A stretch of 25,646 bases of DNA from CAXSDR01 sp964236445 (GTDB taxonomy: Bacteria > Actinomycetota > Actinomycetes > Motilibacterales > Motilibacteraceae), in the NCBI GenBank assembly GCA_964236445.1, contig CAXSDR010000048.1, positions 1 to 25,646 on the forward strand. Reading direction: 5' to 3'. Made by a program: the position numbers and the translations under genes. Below, in pieces: positions 1 to 6,333 of the stretch (position 1 is the first letter of the stretch; each line of letters starts with the position of its first letter). The notes below the pieces were generated by a model. The model was not told where the DNA came from. It saw only the letters and a list, made by a program, of their open reading frames with translations, and made no database searches.

Positions 1-2
1 AG

Positions 3-683
3 CACGACACCGGCCCGCAGTGGCAGCCCGGCGCCGGCGGCATGTGCCTGCACACGATCCTCCAGCACCCCACCGACCCTGACCGGCTCTACGTCGCGAT
101 CTCCGCGGCCGGTGCCTTCCGCACCTCCGACGGCGGCCGGACGTGGGAGCCGATCAACAAGGGCCTCCGATCGGGTGAGATTCCCGACGAGGACTCCGAG
201 GTCGGGCACTGCGTCCACCGCATCGACATGCACCCGGCAAATCCCGACGTGCTCTACATGCAGAAGCACTGGGACGTCATGCGGAGCAAGGACGGCGGCG
301 ACACCTGGCACGAGGTCAGCGGCAACCTGCCCACGGACTTCGGCTTTCCCATCGCGGTTCACGCCCACGAGGCCGAGACCATCTATGTCGTGCCGATCAC
401 GAGCGACTCGCACCACTTCCCGCCGGAGGGCAGGCTGCGCGTCTATCGCAGCCGCACGGGCGGCGACGACTGGGAGGCGCTGACCAACGGCCTGCCCCAG
501 CAGGACTGCTATGTCAACGTGCTGCGCGACGCGATGGCCGTCGACCAGCACGAGTCCTGCGGCATCTATTTCGGCACCACGGGCGGTCAGGTCTACGCGT
601 CGAACGACTCGGGCGACTCCTGGGCGCCGATCGTGCGCGACCTGCCGGCCGTGCTGTCCGTCGAGGTGCAGACCTTGCCATGA
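3..683 (+). CDS. BNR/Asp-box repeat beta-propeller protein (C-terminal part)
   Basis: The reading frame is open from the left edge of the window, so the N-terminus lies outside; the methionine at 42 is internal. At least four Asp-box-type motifs are visible, each a S/T-x-D/x-x-G-x-x/T-W pattern: TSDGGRTW, SKDGGDTW, SRTGGDDW and SNDSGDSW, spaced as in sialidase/VPS10-like beta-propellers. The family is usually annotated as WD40/YVTN/BNR-like repeat protein or glycosyl hydrolase, but the repeats alone give a fold and no enzyme activity. No catalytic sialidase residues can be assigned in this fragment. The stop codon overlaps the start of the MoaD-like gene in an ATGA junction, so the two are probably translationally coupled. 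The fold assignment is firm; the substrate and role are unknown. Confidence 0.85.
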   Translation, partial: HDTGPQWQPGAGGMCLHTILQHPTDPDRLYVAISAAGAFRTSDGGRTWEPINKGLRSGEIPDEDSEVGHCVHRIDMHPANPDVLYMQKHWDVMRSKDGGDTWHEVSGNLPTDFGFPIAVHAHEAETIYVVPITSDSHHFPPEGRLRVYRSRTGGDDWEALTNGLPQQDCYVNVLRDAMAVDQHESCGIYFGTTGGQVYASNDSGDSWAPIVRDLPAVLSVEVQTLP

Positions 684-994
684 GCGCATCCGTGCGGGTG
701 AACCTGCCGGCCCATCTGCGTGCCATGGCCCGGATCCCGAGCGGCACGCGAGAGGTCCGGGTCGAGGTCGCAGAGCCCGCCACGCAACGATCGGTGCTGG
801 ACGCGGTGGAGGCGCAGTTCCCGATGCTCGTGGGCACCATCCGCGACCGCGCGACGGCCAGGCGGCGGCCCTTCGTGCGGTTCTACGCCTGCGAGCTGGA
901 CCTCTCGCACGAGGAGCCGGATGCGCCGCTGCCCGGCCCCGTCGTACGCGGCGAGGAGCCCTACCTGGTGATCGGTGCGATGGCAGGCGGCTGA
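680..994 (+). CDS. MoaD/ThiS-like beta-grasp protein
   Basis: This 104-residue protein has the size and pattern of the MoaD/ThiS ubiquitin-like family: an N-terminal beta-hairpin region, a helix around residues 36-50 (VLDAVEAQFPML), and a C-terminus that ends exactly in Gly-Gly (AMAGG-stop). Family members carry sulfur as a C-terminal thiocarboxylate after adenylation by a ThiF/MoeB-type enzyme. The terminal GG means it would not need trimming. No ThiF/MoeB, MoaE or thiazole synthase gene lies in the window, so the partner is unknown. It starts inside the stop codon of the beta-propeller gene (ATGA), which argues for a joint role with that protein and against generic molybdopterin synthesis. 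The mobA-like gene 13 kb away is the only other molybdenum-related gene seen. Confidence 0.85.
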   Translation: MSASVRVNLPAHLRAMARIPSGTREVRVEVAEPATQRSVLDAVEAQFPMLVGTIRDRATARRRPFVRFYACELDLSHEEPDAPLPGPVVRGEEPYLVIGAMAGG

Positions 995-1033
995 CCGGGC
1001 AGACGGCCCGGAAGCCGACGCGGAGGTAGCGTC

Positions 1034-2137
1034 ATGAGGATGGTCAGACCGCCGGCATCGCGAGGCGTGTCCCGGCGCGCCCTGCTCCTGAACGCCCTCG
1101 CCGGCACAGGGGTGGCCGCGGCCGGGGTCGCCGCCGGCGGATCGGTCCTCGGCGGTGACGTGCCGCAGCACCGGGCGGTGCGCCGGCTTCACGGGGAGCG
1201 CCAAGGCGGAATCGTCAGTGCCCCCCTGCCGTTCCTGTCGTTCGCTGCGTTCGACATGACCACTCGCAGGCGCGACGGCCTTGTCACCGTGCTGCAGACG
1301 TGGACCCGCGCCGCCGAGGAGATCGTCGCGTCCTGCGATGGCGACGTGACGTTCACGTTCGGCTTCGGGCCCTCTCTGTTCGCTGACGCCCGCTTCGGGC
1401 TGGCCGATCGGCGGCCCGCGCCGCTCGTCGCACTGCCGGCGTTCGCGGGTGAGGCGCTCGATCCCGGCGCCAGCAACGGCGACCTCGGCGTGCAGGTCTG
1501 CGCGAGCAACCCGACGCTCGCTCACCACGCGGTGCGCAGCCTGGTCAACGGCGTACGCCCGCACGCCAAGCTGCGTTGGCGGCAGACCGGGTTCCGCGAC
1601 TCCGGTCGACCGGGGGATCCCCGCGGACTGCTGGGTTTCCGCGACGGCACTGCGAACCTCGACGTGCGAGACGCCACGCAGACGGCGAAGCACCTGTGGG
1701 TCGGTGACGGGCCCGAGTGGCTCCGCGGCGGCACCTACCTCGTCACGCGCCACATCCGCCTGCTCCTCGACACCTGGGACCGCACGATCCGCACCGATCA
1801 GGAAGCTGTCCTCGGGCGCGCACGCGACTCGAACCTCAGAACTGCGTCGTCCCCGACCGCGCACGCCCAGCTCGCCGCGCCGGCGGCCAACGGTGGCGTC
1901 ACCCTGCTGCGTCGCTCGTTCTCCTACGACTCCGGCACCGATCCGAACGGCCTGATCGACTCCGGTCTGATCTTCATCTGCTTCCAGCGCGACCCCGCGC
2001 AGTTCGTCACGGTCCAACGACGGCTCGCCTCCTCGGACGCACTGAACGCCTTCAGCCAGCACCTCGCGAGCGCATTGTTCGCCTGCCCACCCGGCATCGC
2101 ACGAGGGTCGTACGTCGGCGAGAGGCTGTTGGTGTGA
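1034..2137 (+). CDS. Tat-exported Dyp-type heme peroxidase (EfeB-like)
   Basis: The 367-residue product begins with a twin-arginine signal (SRRALLLN at about residues 13-20, followed by an Ala/Gly-rich hydrophobic stretch to about 40), so it should be exported folded with heme. The DyP signature GFRDG is at 201-205 (distal Asp204), a His in AHAQLAAP at about 277 fits the proximal heme ligand, and LRRSFSYDSG at 292-301 supplies the distal Arg. This matches the EfeB/DyP class in length and motif order. The start at 1034 is supported by GGAGG at 1022-1026 with seven bases of spacing. EfeB enzymes are linked to iron uptake (EfeUOB) or encapsulins, but neither efeU, efeO nor an encapsulin gene lies nearby, so the physiological role stays open (peroxide or dye/lignin-type oxidation, or heme handling). 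Confidence 0.93.
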   Translation: MRMVRPPASRGVSRRALLLNALAGTGVAAAGVAAGGSVLGGDVPQHRAVRRLHGERQGGIVSAPLPFLSFAAFDMTTRRRDGLVTVLQTWTRAAEEIVASCDGDVTFTFGFGPSLFADARFGLADRRPAPLVALPAFAGEALDPGASNGDLGVQVCASNPTLAHHAVRSLVNGVRPHAKLRWRQTGFRDSGRPGDPRGLLGFRDGTANLDVRDATQTAKHLWVGDGPEWLRGGTYLVTRHIRLLLDTWDRTIRTDQEAVLGRARDSNLRTASSPTAHAQLAAPAANGGVTLLRRSFSYDSGTDPNGLIDSGLIFICFQRDPAQFVTVQRRLASSDALNAFSQHLASALFACPPGIARGSYVGERLLV

Positions 2138-2162
2138 CCTACCCAGAGTCGGATCCGGTGTG

Positions 2163-2168
2163 TAAATT
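2163..2168 (+). promoter_or_regulatory. -10 hexamer for leaderless lipoprotein mRNA
   Basis: TAAATT fits the actinobacterial TANNNT -10 consensus and ends seven bases before the ATG at 2176, which predicts a transcript starting at or next to the start codon. No convincing -35 element or Shine-Dalgarno sequence is seen. Confidence 0.5.
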
Positions 2169-2175
2169 GCCGCGG

Positions 2176-2760
2176 ATGCGCACCGCGAGCTCTGACGGCA
2201 GGTCGACAAGAGCCGCGCGTGCTGCAGCTCTCGGCGCTGTGGTGCTGGTGGCCACCGGCTGCGGCGCGTCCTCGTCGACGGCCGGTTCCATGACGCCGGC
2301 GCAGATGGCTGCGATGGGCTCACCGTCGCCGGCGTCGACCGGCTTGCAATCCGCCGGCGCCTGGGACCCGTCGAAGCTGCCGGATCCCTGCCGGACCATC
2401 GAGCCGCCCGACGTCACCGCTGTTCTCGGCGTCGCCGTGACCCGCACCAGCAACCTGGAGAGCTGGCCGCCGTTGTGCGTGTTCACCCTCGCCGGCGGCA
2501 AGGAGCTGCTCTACGTCAGCGACAACTCCCAGCCCAGCGGCCGCTCCGACTTCGACAACGAGCGCAGCATCTCCGCAGGCGCCCAGGCGATCGACGGCCT
2601 CGGTGACATGGCGTTCTGGGTGCCGGACGCGAACGAGCTCGACGTGATGACGGGCCGCACCCACGTCGTGGTCAAGTTCGGTGGATCCGCCCCGCCCGCG
2701 GCAGCGAAGGAAAAAGCAGTGTCTGTGGGACGCATCGTCGTTCCACGAGCGAAGGCATGA
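2176..2760 (+). CDS. Small secreted lipoprotein, DUF3558-like
   Basis: The 194-residue product starts with a positively charged n-region (MRTASSDGRSTRAAR), a hydrophobic stretch and a lipobox ending ATGC with the lipidated Cys at residue 29, followed by a Ser/Thr/Pro/Ala linker to about residue 65. The mature domain has two Cys (DPCRTIEPPDV and PPLCVFTL) about 35 residues apart and a GLGDMAFW motif, a pattern like DUF3558-type actinobacterial lipoproteins; this family link is tentative. The start was chosen because the signal peptide begins there and a TAAATT -10 lies seven bases upstream. The stop overlaps the next ATG (ATGA), which suggests co-translation with the kinase-fold gene. Function is unknown. 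Confidence 0.8.
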   Translation: MRTASSDGRSTRAARAAALGAVVLVATGCGASSSTAGSMTPAQMAAMGSPSPASTGLQSAGAWDPSKLPDPCRTIEPPDVTAVLGVAVTRTSNLESWPPLCVFTLAGGKELLYVSDNSQPSGRSDFDNERSISAGAQAIDGLGDMAFWVPDANELDVMTGRTHVVVKFGGSAPPAAAKEKAVSVGRIVVPRAKA

Positions 2761-3758
2761 ATCCTGAGGCGACGAGCGGCATCGAGCGGGCGGTGTTCGG
2801 CCCGCGCAGTCACGGCGAGATCGACGCGTGGCTGGCGGCTCACCTGCAAGCACGGATCGGCGGTGAGCTGACGCAGGTGCTCTTCCGGTCGGGGCGCATC
2901 TCGGCCGTCTATGGTGCTGAGCTTCGCGACGGGCGTCGCGTCACCGTCAAGGTCCACCGCAGCCCCGCCGACCCGACCTATCTCGCCGCCGCCGCAGCGT
3001 GCCAACGCCGATTGTTCGAGGCGGGTTTCCCGTGTCCGGCGTTGCTCGACGGGCCCGCGGCGACCGACGGGGTGATGGCCGTGGTCGAGACGCTGCTCGA
3101 GCACGGGGAGCCGGGGAACGGCCATGACCCCGATGTCCGGCGGGCCATCGCGTGCGCACTGCACGCTCAGCTCGAACCGCTGCGCGACTTCCCCGCCGAT
3201 GACCTCGCGGTCGGGGCGCCGGCATGGAGCCGCTACGCCAACGGTCCCTGGCCGCGACCGCACGACCCGATCTTCGACTTCAGCACGACGCCGCACGGCT
3301 ACACGTGGCTCGACGATGTTGCCCGGGCAGCAGCGGACGTGCTGACGCGATCGGGTCCCGGCGACGCCGTCGCCCACGCCGACTGGGCGTGCGTGAACTT
3401 GCGTTTCGCCGAGGGGAAGGTGAGTGCGGCGTACGACTGGGACAGCGTCGCCGCGGCCCCCGAACCGGTGCTGGCAGGGCTGTCTGGCGGATCCTTCACG
3501 TTCGGGTCGACCGAGGGCGACCACGCACCGGATGTCGCAGAGGTCATGGCGTTCCTGCGCGACTACGAGTTCGCGAGGGGGCAGCCGTTCACGCCGCTGG
3601 AGCAGGCGGTGGCCGCCGCAGCAGCGACCTGGGTGCTGGCCTACAACGCGCGGTGCGAGGTCGCGTTCCTCGGACCTGGTGGCCCTCGGCGCGGGGCGTC
3701 AGTGTTGGCGCTGCAGGCGCACGCGAGGCACTACCTCGGTCTGCACTGGAGCCACTGA
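2757..3758 (+). CDS. APH-fold phosphotransferase (aminoglycoside phosphotransferase family)
   Basis: The 333-residue protein shows the kinase-like APH pattern: an N-lobe Lys in VTVKVH at residue 65, a Brenner-type catalytic loop HADWACVNLRF with His207 and Asp209 (the Asn falls at the expected spacing), and a metal-binding DWDS at 227-230 in place of the usual DxD/DWE. Such proteins phosphorylate small molecules (antibiotics, homoserine, choline, sugars) or act on unknown metabolites; nothing here fixes the substrate. It is cytoplasmic, with no signal or membrane segment, yet its start overlaps the stop of a lipoprotein gene, an unusual pairing. The product may serve housekeeping metabolism and need not confer resistance. 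Confidence 0.88.
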   Translation: MNPEATSGIERAVFGPRSHGEIDAWLAAHLQARIGGELTQVLFRSGRISAVYGAELRDGRRVTVKVHRSPADPTYLAAAAACQRRLFEAGFPCPALLDGPAATDGVMAVVETLLEHGEPGNGHDPDVRRAIACALHAQLEPLRDFPADDLAVGAPAWSRYANGPWPRPHDPIFDFSTTPHGYTWLDDVARAAADVLTRSGPGDAVAHADWACVNLRFAEGKVSAAYDWDSVAAAPEPVLAGLSGGSFTFGSTEGDHAPDVAEVMAFLRDYEFARGQPFTPLEQAVAAAAATWVLAYNARCEVAFLGPGGPRRGASVLALQAHARHYLGLHWSH

Positions 3759-3813
3759 CGGCCTTCGGTCACTGGGTCGTGGGATCGGTCCCGGTGAGTG
3801 CCGAGGAGAGCTT

Positions 3814-4163
3814 TCACAGACGTAGCGCCTCGGCGCCGTTGATCCAGGTGCCGGGGGAAGAGAACTCGCATGCTTGGACTGCGTGTAGGCCGCCCACATT
3901 TTACAGCCCCGATCGAGCTGGCCGTCGTCCCAGCTGATGCGGTAGGCCGGGTCGTAGCTGAAGTCCCAGCCGGGCCGACCCGGGTCTCCGGGCAGGCCAC
4001 GACATCGGCGTCGGCGATTGCGATGTCCGGGATCCGGTGCGTTCAGCCCCACGGACACTGTGCCCATGGCGCGCTGGGCCGAGGTGATGAGGGCCCTGCA
4101 GTCGACGGTCGCCCTCGTCACCATTGCGCTCGTCGTCGCGCGCCCGGTGGCCCGGAAATTCAA
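3814..4163 (-). pseudogene. Probable frameshifted gene downstream of the MDR reductase
   Basis: Codon-biased stretches lie on the minus strand in different frames. A TTG at 4163-4161 overlaps the reductase stop (TTGA) and opens a GC3-rich stretch to about 4031. The frame that looks coding then moves (4030-3980, encoding DIAIADADVVACPETR), moves again (3968-3903, encoding WDFSYDPAYRISWDDG), and once more to a segment ending at the TGA at 3816-3814 (encoding FSSPGTWINGAEALRL). Read in order these make one plausible protein of about 115 residues with several Cys, so I infer a gene broken by at least two or three indels; assembly errors are an alternative. The family is not recognised. The TTGA overlap suggests it was once co-translated with the oxidoreductase. 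Confidence 0.45.
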
Positions 4164-5239
4164 GGCCGCAGAACGGTAAGACGGAACGGCGCGCTGGTCT
4201 CGGCGGCCGAGGTGACGGCGTCATTGGCGCGGTCGAGGTCGAACTCGGTGACGTCGAACTGGCCCAAGTCGAGCAGTCCAGCGCGAGCGACGGCGATGAG
4301 TCGACCGACTGCCTGCGGCGGGAACATCCATTGGCCGCGGACAGTGATGCTGTTGCGCATGAGCCACGGATAGGGCAGGGCAAGGTCGTCCCCGCCGAGC
4401 ATGCCTACACCGCCCATGAGGACCACCCGTCCGTGTTCGCGAACTGTCATGGCTGCAGCGCGCACGGGGACGGTGCTGGCTGAGGGAGGAAGTAGGTCGA
4501 GAACGAGGTCGATCGGGCCGGGTGCGGCGGCGGTCATCCGAGCTCGGTCCTCGATCTCGTCGCCGGATAGCAGCACCGTGCGCACTCGGGATCCGAACCG
4601 ATCGGCGAGGCCCTCCAAGACGCGCTGGTTGCGCCCGGGCGCCACCACGCAGCCTGCGCCCATGGCCAGAGCGACGGTCACAGCGGCGCTGCCGAAGTTG
4701 CCTGTCGCACCGCTGATCAGCACGGTCTCACCGGCAGCCAGCTCACGGGCGAGCAACCCGCCGTAGGGAACCAGGCAGAGGGTCATTGCAGTCCACCGTG
4801 ATGCCGACGCAGGATCGATCGGGCCGAGGGGCACCGCGTTCTCGGTCGGGACCAGCATCTGCTCGGCGAAGGAGCCATGCCGAAAATACTGCTGTAGAGC
4901 TGTGCCGCCCGGCCCGCGGGCACTCAACCCCTGCAACGTGATGTCCGGGGTCAGCGCGTCGTCGCGAGAGCGCACCGTCGGGTCGCACAATACCCAGTCG
5001 CCGATAGCCAGTTTGGTCGCGTCGGGCCCCACCTCACGGACCCGGCCGACCGCCCCAGCGCCCGGAACTGCCGGCAAGGTGAGCAGGTATTGCCGCTCCC
5101 CGCGAAAGATCTCCGCGGCGTAGGGCAATACGGCCGCTGCGACCACATCCACGATGACCTCACCCGTGCCGAGTACCGGATCCGGCAACATGCCCACCTT
5201 CAGCGGCGAGCCGAACGCCTCCAACAGCGCCGCCTTCAT
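4160..5239 (-). CDS. MDR-superfamily NAD(P)H-dependent oxidoreductase (non-zinc ADH-like)
   Basis: The 359-residue product has the medium-chain dehydrogenase/reductase layout: an N-terminal GroES-like domain starting MKAALLEAFG and a Rossmann domain with SGATGNFGSA at residues 176-185. Catalytic zinc ligands are missing: the usual GHE motif reads PGAGAVG at 59-65, and the first-ligand Cys region reads VLPYAAEIF. It is therefore more likely a quinone-oxidoreductase/enoyl-reductase-type enzyme than a zinc alcohol dehydrogenase. The start is fixed by the conserved MKAAL beginning; no good Shine-Dalgarno precedes it. Its ATG instead overlaps the stop of a 25-codon leader ORF. It is divergent from a TetR gene with two shared palindromes in between, so it is the probable target of that repressor. 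The substrate is unknown. Confidence 0.9.
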   Translation of the reverse strand: MKAALLEAFGSPLKVGMLPDPVLGTGEVIVDVVAAAVLPYAAEIFRGERQYLLTLPAVPGAGAVGRVREVGPDATKLAIGDWVLCDPTVRSRDDALTPDITLQGLSARGPGGTALQQYFRHGSFAEQMLVPTENAVPLGPIDPASASRWTAMTLCLVPYGGLLARELAAGETVLISGATGNFGSAAVTVALAMGAGCVVAPGRNQRVLEGLADRFGSRVRTVLLSGDEIEDRARMTAAAPGPIDLVLDLLPPSASTVPVRAAAMTVREHGRVVLMGGVGMLGGDDLALPYPWLMRNSITVRGQWMFPPQAVGRLIAVARAGLLDLGQFDVTEFDLDRANDAVTSAAETSAPFRLTVLRP

Positions 5240-5313
5240 CTGCTGGGCCGACTTGCCGTGGCAGCGACGGGACGCATCTTCATCGGGCAGCCCTCCACAT
5301 GGTGCGACTTCAT
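5236..5313 (-). CDS. 25-codon leader ORF upstream of the MDR reductase
   Basis: On the minus strand an AGGAG (plus-strand ctcct 5321-5325) sits seven bases before an ATG at 5313. That ATG opens a 25-codon frame beginning MKSHHVEGCP and ending in a TGA that overlaps the reductase ATG as ATGA. The reductase itself lacks a clear Shine-Dalgarno, so reinitiation from this mini-ORF is the simplest way to translate it. The peptide contains two adjacent His, one Cys and a basic C-terminal half, and resembles nothing I know. It could be a regulatory leader peptide or just a ribosome-delivery ORF. Coding status is inferred from the start signal and the overlap only. Confidence 0.5.
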   Translation of the reverse strand: MKSHHVEGCPMKMRPVAATASRPSR

Positions 5314-5338
5314 CAACCCGCTCCTGTCCGCTAGGATC

Positions 5339-5353
5339 CGGACTGCAAGTCCG
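5339..5353. promoter_or_regulatory. Palindromic operator 1 (probable TetR site)
   Basis: CGGACTGCAAGTCCG is a perfect inverted repeat with 6-bp arms and a 3-bp centre. It lies just upstream of the leader ORF/reductase start region and matches 12 of 15 bases of a second palindrome 31 bp away. Placement between a TetR gene and its divergent neighbour makes autorepression and target repression the likely use. Confidence 0.65.
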
Positions 5354-5367
5354 TGAGAAGCGAGCGT

Positions 5368-5386
5368 ATCGGACCGTTAGTCCGAT
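5368..5386. promoter_or_regulatory. Palindromic operator 2 (probable TetR site)
   Basis: ATCGGACCGTTAGTCCGAT is a perfect inverted repeat with 7-bp arms and a 5-bp centre. Its 15-bp core (5370-5384) differs from operator 1 at three central positions only. The start-to-start distance of 31 bp is about three helical turns, which would put both sites on one face of the DNA. It ends 25 bases before the probable TetR start. Confidence 0.65.
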
Positions 5387-5396
5387 TCGCAAGACG

Positions 5397-5403
5397 GAAA
5401 GAG
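5397..5403 (+). promoter_or_regulatory. Shine-Dalgarno deciding a CTG start for the TetR gene
   Basis: GAAAGAG/G, purine-rich with AGAGG at 5399-5403, lies seven bases before a CTG at 5411. No such signal precedes the GTG at 5444. It supports initiation at CTG. Confidence 0.5.
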
Positions 5404-5410
5404 GTCCACT

Positions 5411-5980
5411 CTGCGGGCAGACGCCGTACGCAATCGGGACGCCGTGCTTGCCGCCGCCGACGCCCTCTTTGCGACCAGTGCGGCGCCGGGCGACGTGTCG
5501 ATGGACGATATTGCGGTAGCTGCGGGAGTAGGAAAGGGCACGCTGTTTCGTAGGTTCGGTGATCGAACCGGCCTGGTCCGCGCGGTCTACGACGCGCGAA
5601 CCGCCGATCTGCGTACGGCCGCCGCCGGCCACGAGCCTCCGCTGGGCGACGTCGTCCCACCGCGCGAACGACTCCTCGCGGTGCTCGACGCCATCGTCAC
5701 CGTCAAGTTGGACAACCGGCATCTGTCCCTCGCACTGGAGGGTGCGCCGGGATCCGGTCCCTACGGCTCATCGACATACCAATGGATGCACGAGCTGATC
5801 AGCGGACTGCTGTCCGCACTCGGCGCACCGGGCGATCGCGCCTGGCGCGCGCACGCATTGCTCGCTGCCACGCGCGCAGACCTCATTGAACACCTGCTGA
5901 CCAACGAGTCCAAGAGCTCCCACCAGCTCCGCGCCGACGTCGCCGCCCTCACCCAGCAAGTTGCCGGATTCGGCTCCTGA
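5411..5980 (+). CDS. TetR-family transcriptional regulator, probable CTG start
   Basis: The helix-turn-helix is clear: DALFATSAAPGDVSMDDIAV, then AAGVGKGTLFRRFGDRTGLVRAVY, typical of TetR/AcrR N-domains, with a variable C-terminal ligand domain. From GTG 5444 the protein is 178 residues but would lack the arm RADAVRNRDAV that precedes the first helix in this family. That arm is encoded in frame upstream, where the only possible initiator after the in-frame TAG at 5378 is CTG 5411, with a Shine-Dalgarno seven bases ahead; this gives 189 residues. It is divergent from the MDR reductase and its leader ORF, and two near-identical palindromes lie between them. It probably represses both directions until a small hydrophobic ligand binds. 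The effector is unknown. Confidence 0.9.
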   Translation: MRADAVRNRDAVLAAADALFATSAAPGDVSMDDIAVAAGVGKGTLFRRFGDRTGLVRAVYDARTADLRTAAAGHEPPLGDVVPPRERLLAVLDAIVTVKLDNRHLSLALEGAPGSGPYGSSTYQWMHELISGLLSALGAPGDRAWRAHALLAATRADLIEHLLTNESKSSHQLRADVAALTQQVAGFGS

Positions 5981-6041
5981 CACGCAGGAGCGCAGGTTGG
6001 GGTGGCGACCGGCCATAGATGTTGCGTCGGGCGGCTGAAAG

Positions 6042-6175
6042 ATCGACGCCACCGTTCCTCTTCGGCCACGTGCAGGTGAACCAGCCTACGAGAGACCTGC
6101 GCGTGCTGCAGTTCAACGATACGGCGCAGTCCGCGAGACCCTCCACCTCTGCAACACCTCACGCTGCTGGTCGGT
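6042..6175 (-). pseudogene. Possible IS630-type transposase N-terminal remnant
   Basis: On the minus strand an ATG at 6177-6175 opens TDQQREVLQRWRVSRTAPYR before a stop. The reading can be continued in a neighbouring frame as RIVELQHAQVSRRLVHL. The composite vaguely resembles the start of IS630-family transposases (a Q-R-x-x-L-x-x-W start followed by a V-E-x-A-x-V-x-x helix). Codon bias is poor, there is a stop, and no inverted repeats or DDE region are present. The rest of 5981-6240 holds nothing I recognise. The assignment is weak. Confidence 0.2.
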
Positions 6176-6248
6176 CATCTTCAACTGCTGCTGTGGCTGC
6201 CGGCATACAGCGTGCTGAACCGGGCGAGGAAAAACTGAGACGCTCCAC

Positions 6249-6254
6249 TAGCGT
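6249..6254 (+). promoter_or_regulatory. -10 hexamer for leaderless mini-ORF/helD transcript
   Basis: TAGCGT fits TANNNT and is followed, after seven bases, by the GTG at 6262. A transcript from here would begin on or beside that start codon. No consensus -35 is seen. Confidence 0.45.
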
Positions 6255-6261
6255 CAGGCGT

Positions 6262-6333
6262 GTGACCGCCAACGACTCGAGCATCGGCGAGGTCGAGGAC
6301 CCCTGGAAATCCGACGCCGGTGCGAACGCGTGA
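6262..6333 (+). CDS. 23-codon leaderless mini-ORF overlapping helD-like start
   Basis: GTG 6262 opens a 23-residue acidic frame (VTANDSSIGEVEDPWKSDAG..., about six Asp/Glu and one Lys) whose TGA overlaps the GTG start of the helicase-like gene as GTGA. A TAGCGT -10 lies seven bases upstream, so this could be the first codon of a leaderless mRNA. The following gene has no visible Shine-Dalgarno, so terminating ribosomes from this frame would supply initiation. No homology is recognised, and coding is inferred from position only. Confidence 0.4.
   Translation: MTANDSSIGEVEDPWKSDAGANA

Noticed and set aside
593..2323. A 576-codon open frame on the minus strand opposite the MoaD-like and Dyp peroxidase genes
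   Set aside because: It is a GC-bias shadow: no family pattern, low-complexity Arg/Gly/Ala/Gln content, and the opposite strand carries clear motifs (GFRDG, Tat signal, terminal GG).
4160..5239. Zinc-dependent alcohol dehydrogenase assignment
   Set aside because: The expected Cys and GHE zinc-ligand motifs are absent (PGAGAVG in place of GHE), so a non-zinc MDR reductase is preferred.
6181..6330. Rifamycin-associated palindrome upstream of the helD-like gene
   Set aside because: I looked for a long GC-rich inverted repeat of the RAE type and found none.
6019..6333. A 104-codon plus-strand frame before helD taken as a full gene
   Set aside because: The first 80 codons show poor GC3 bias and no fold; only the last 23 codons, after a -10 hexamer, were kept as a possible mini-ORF.
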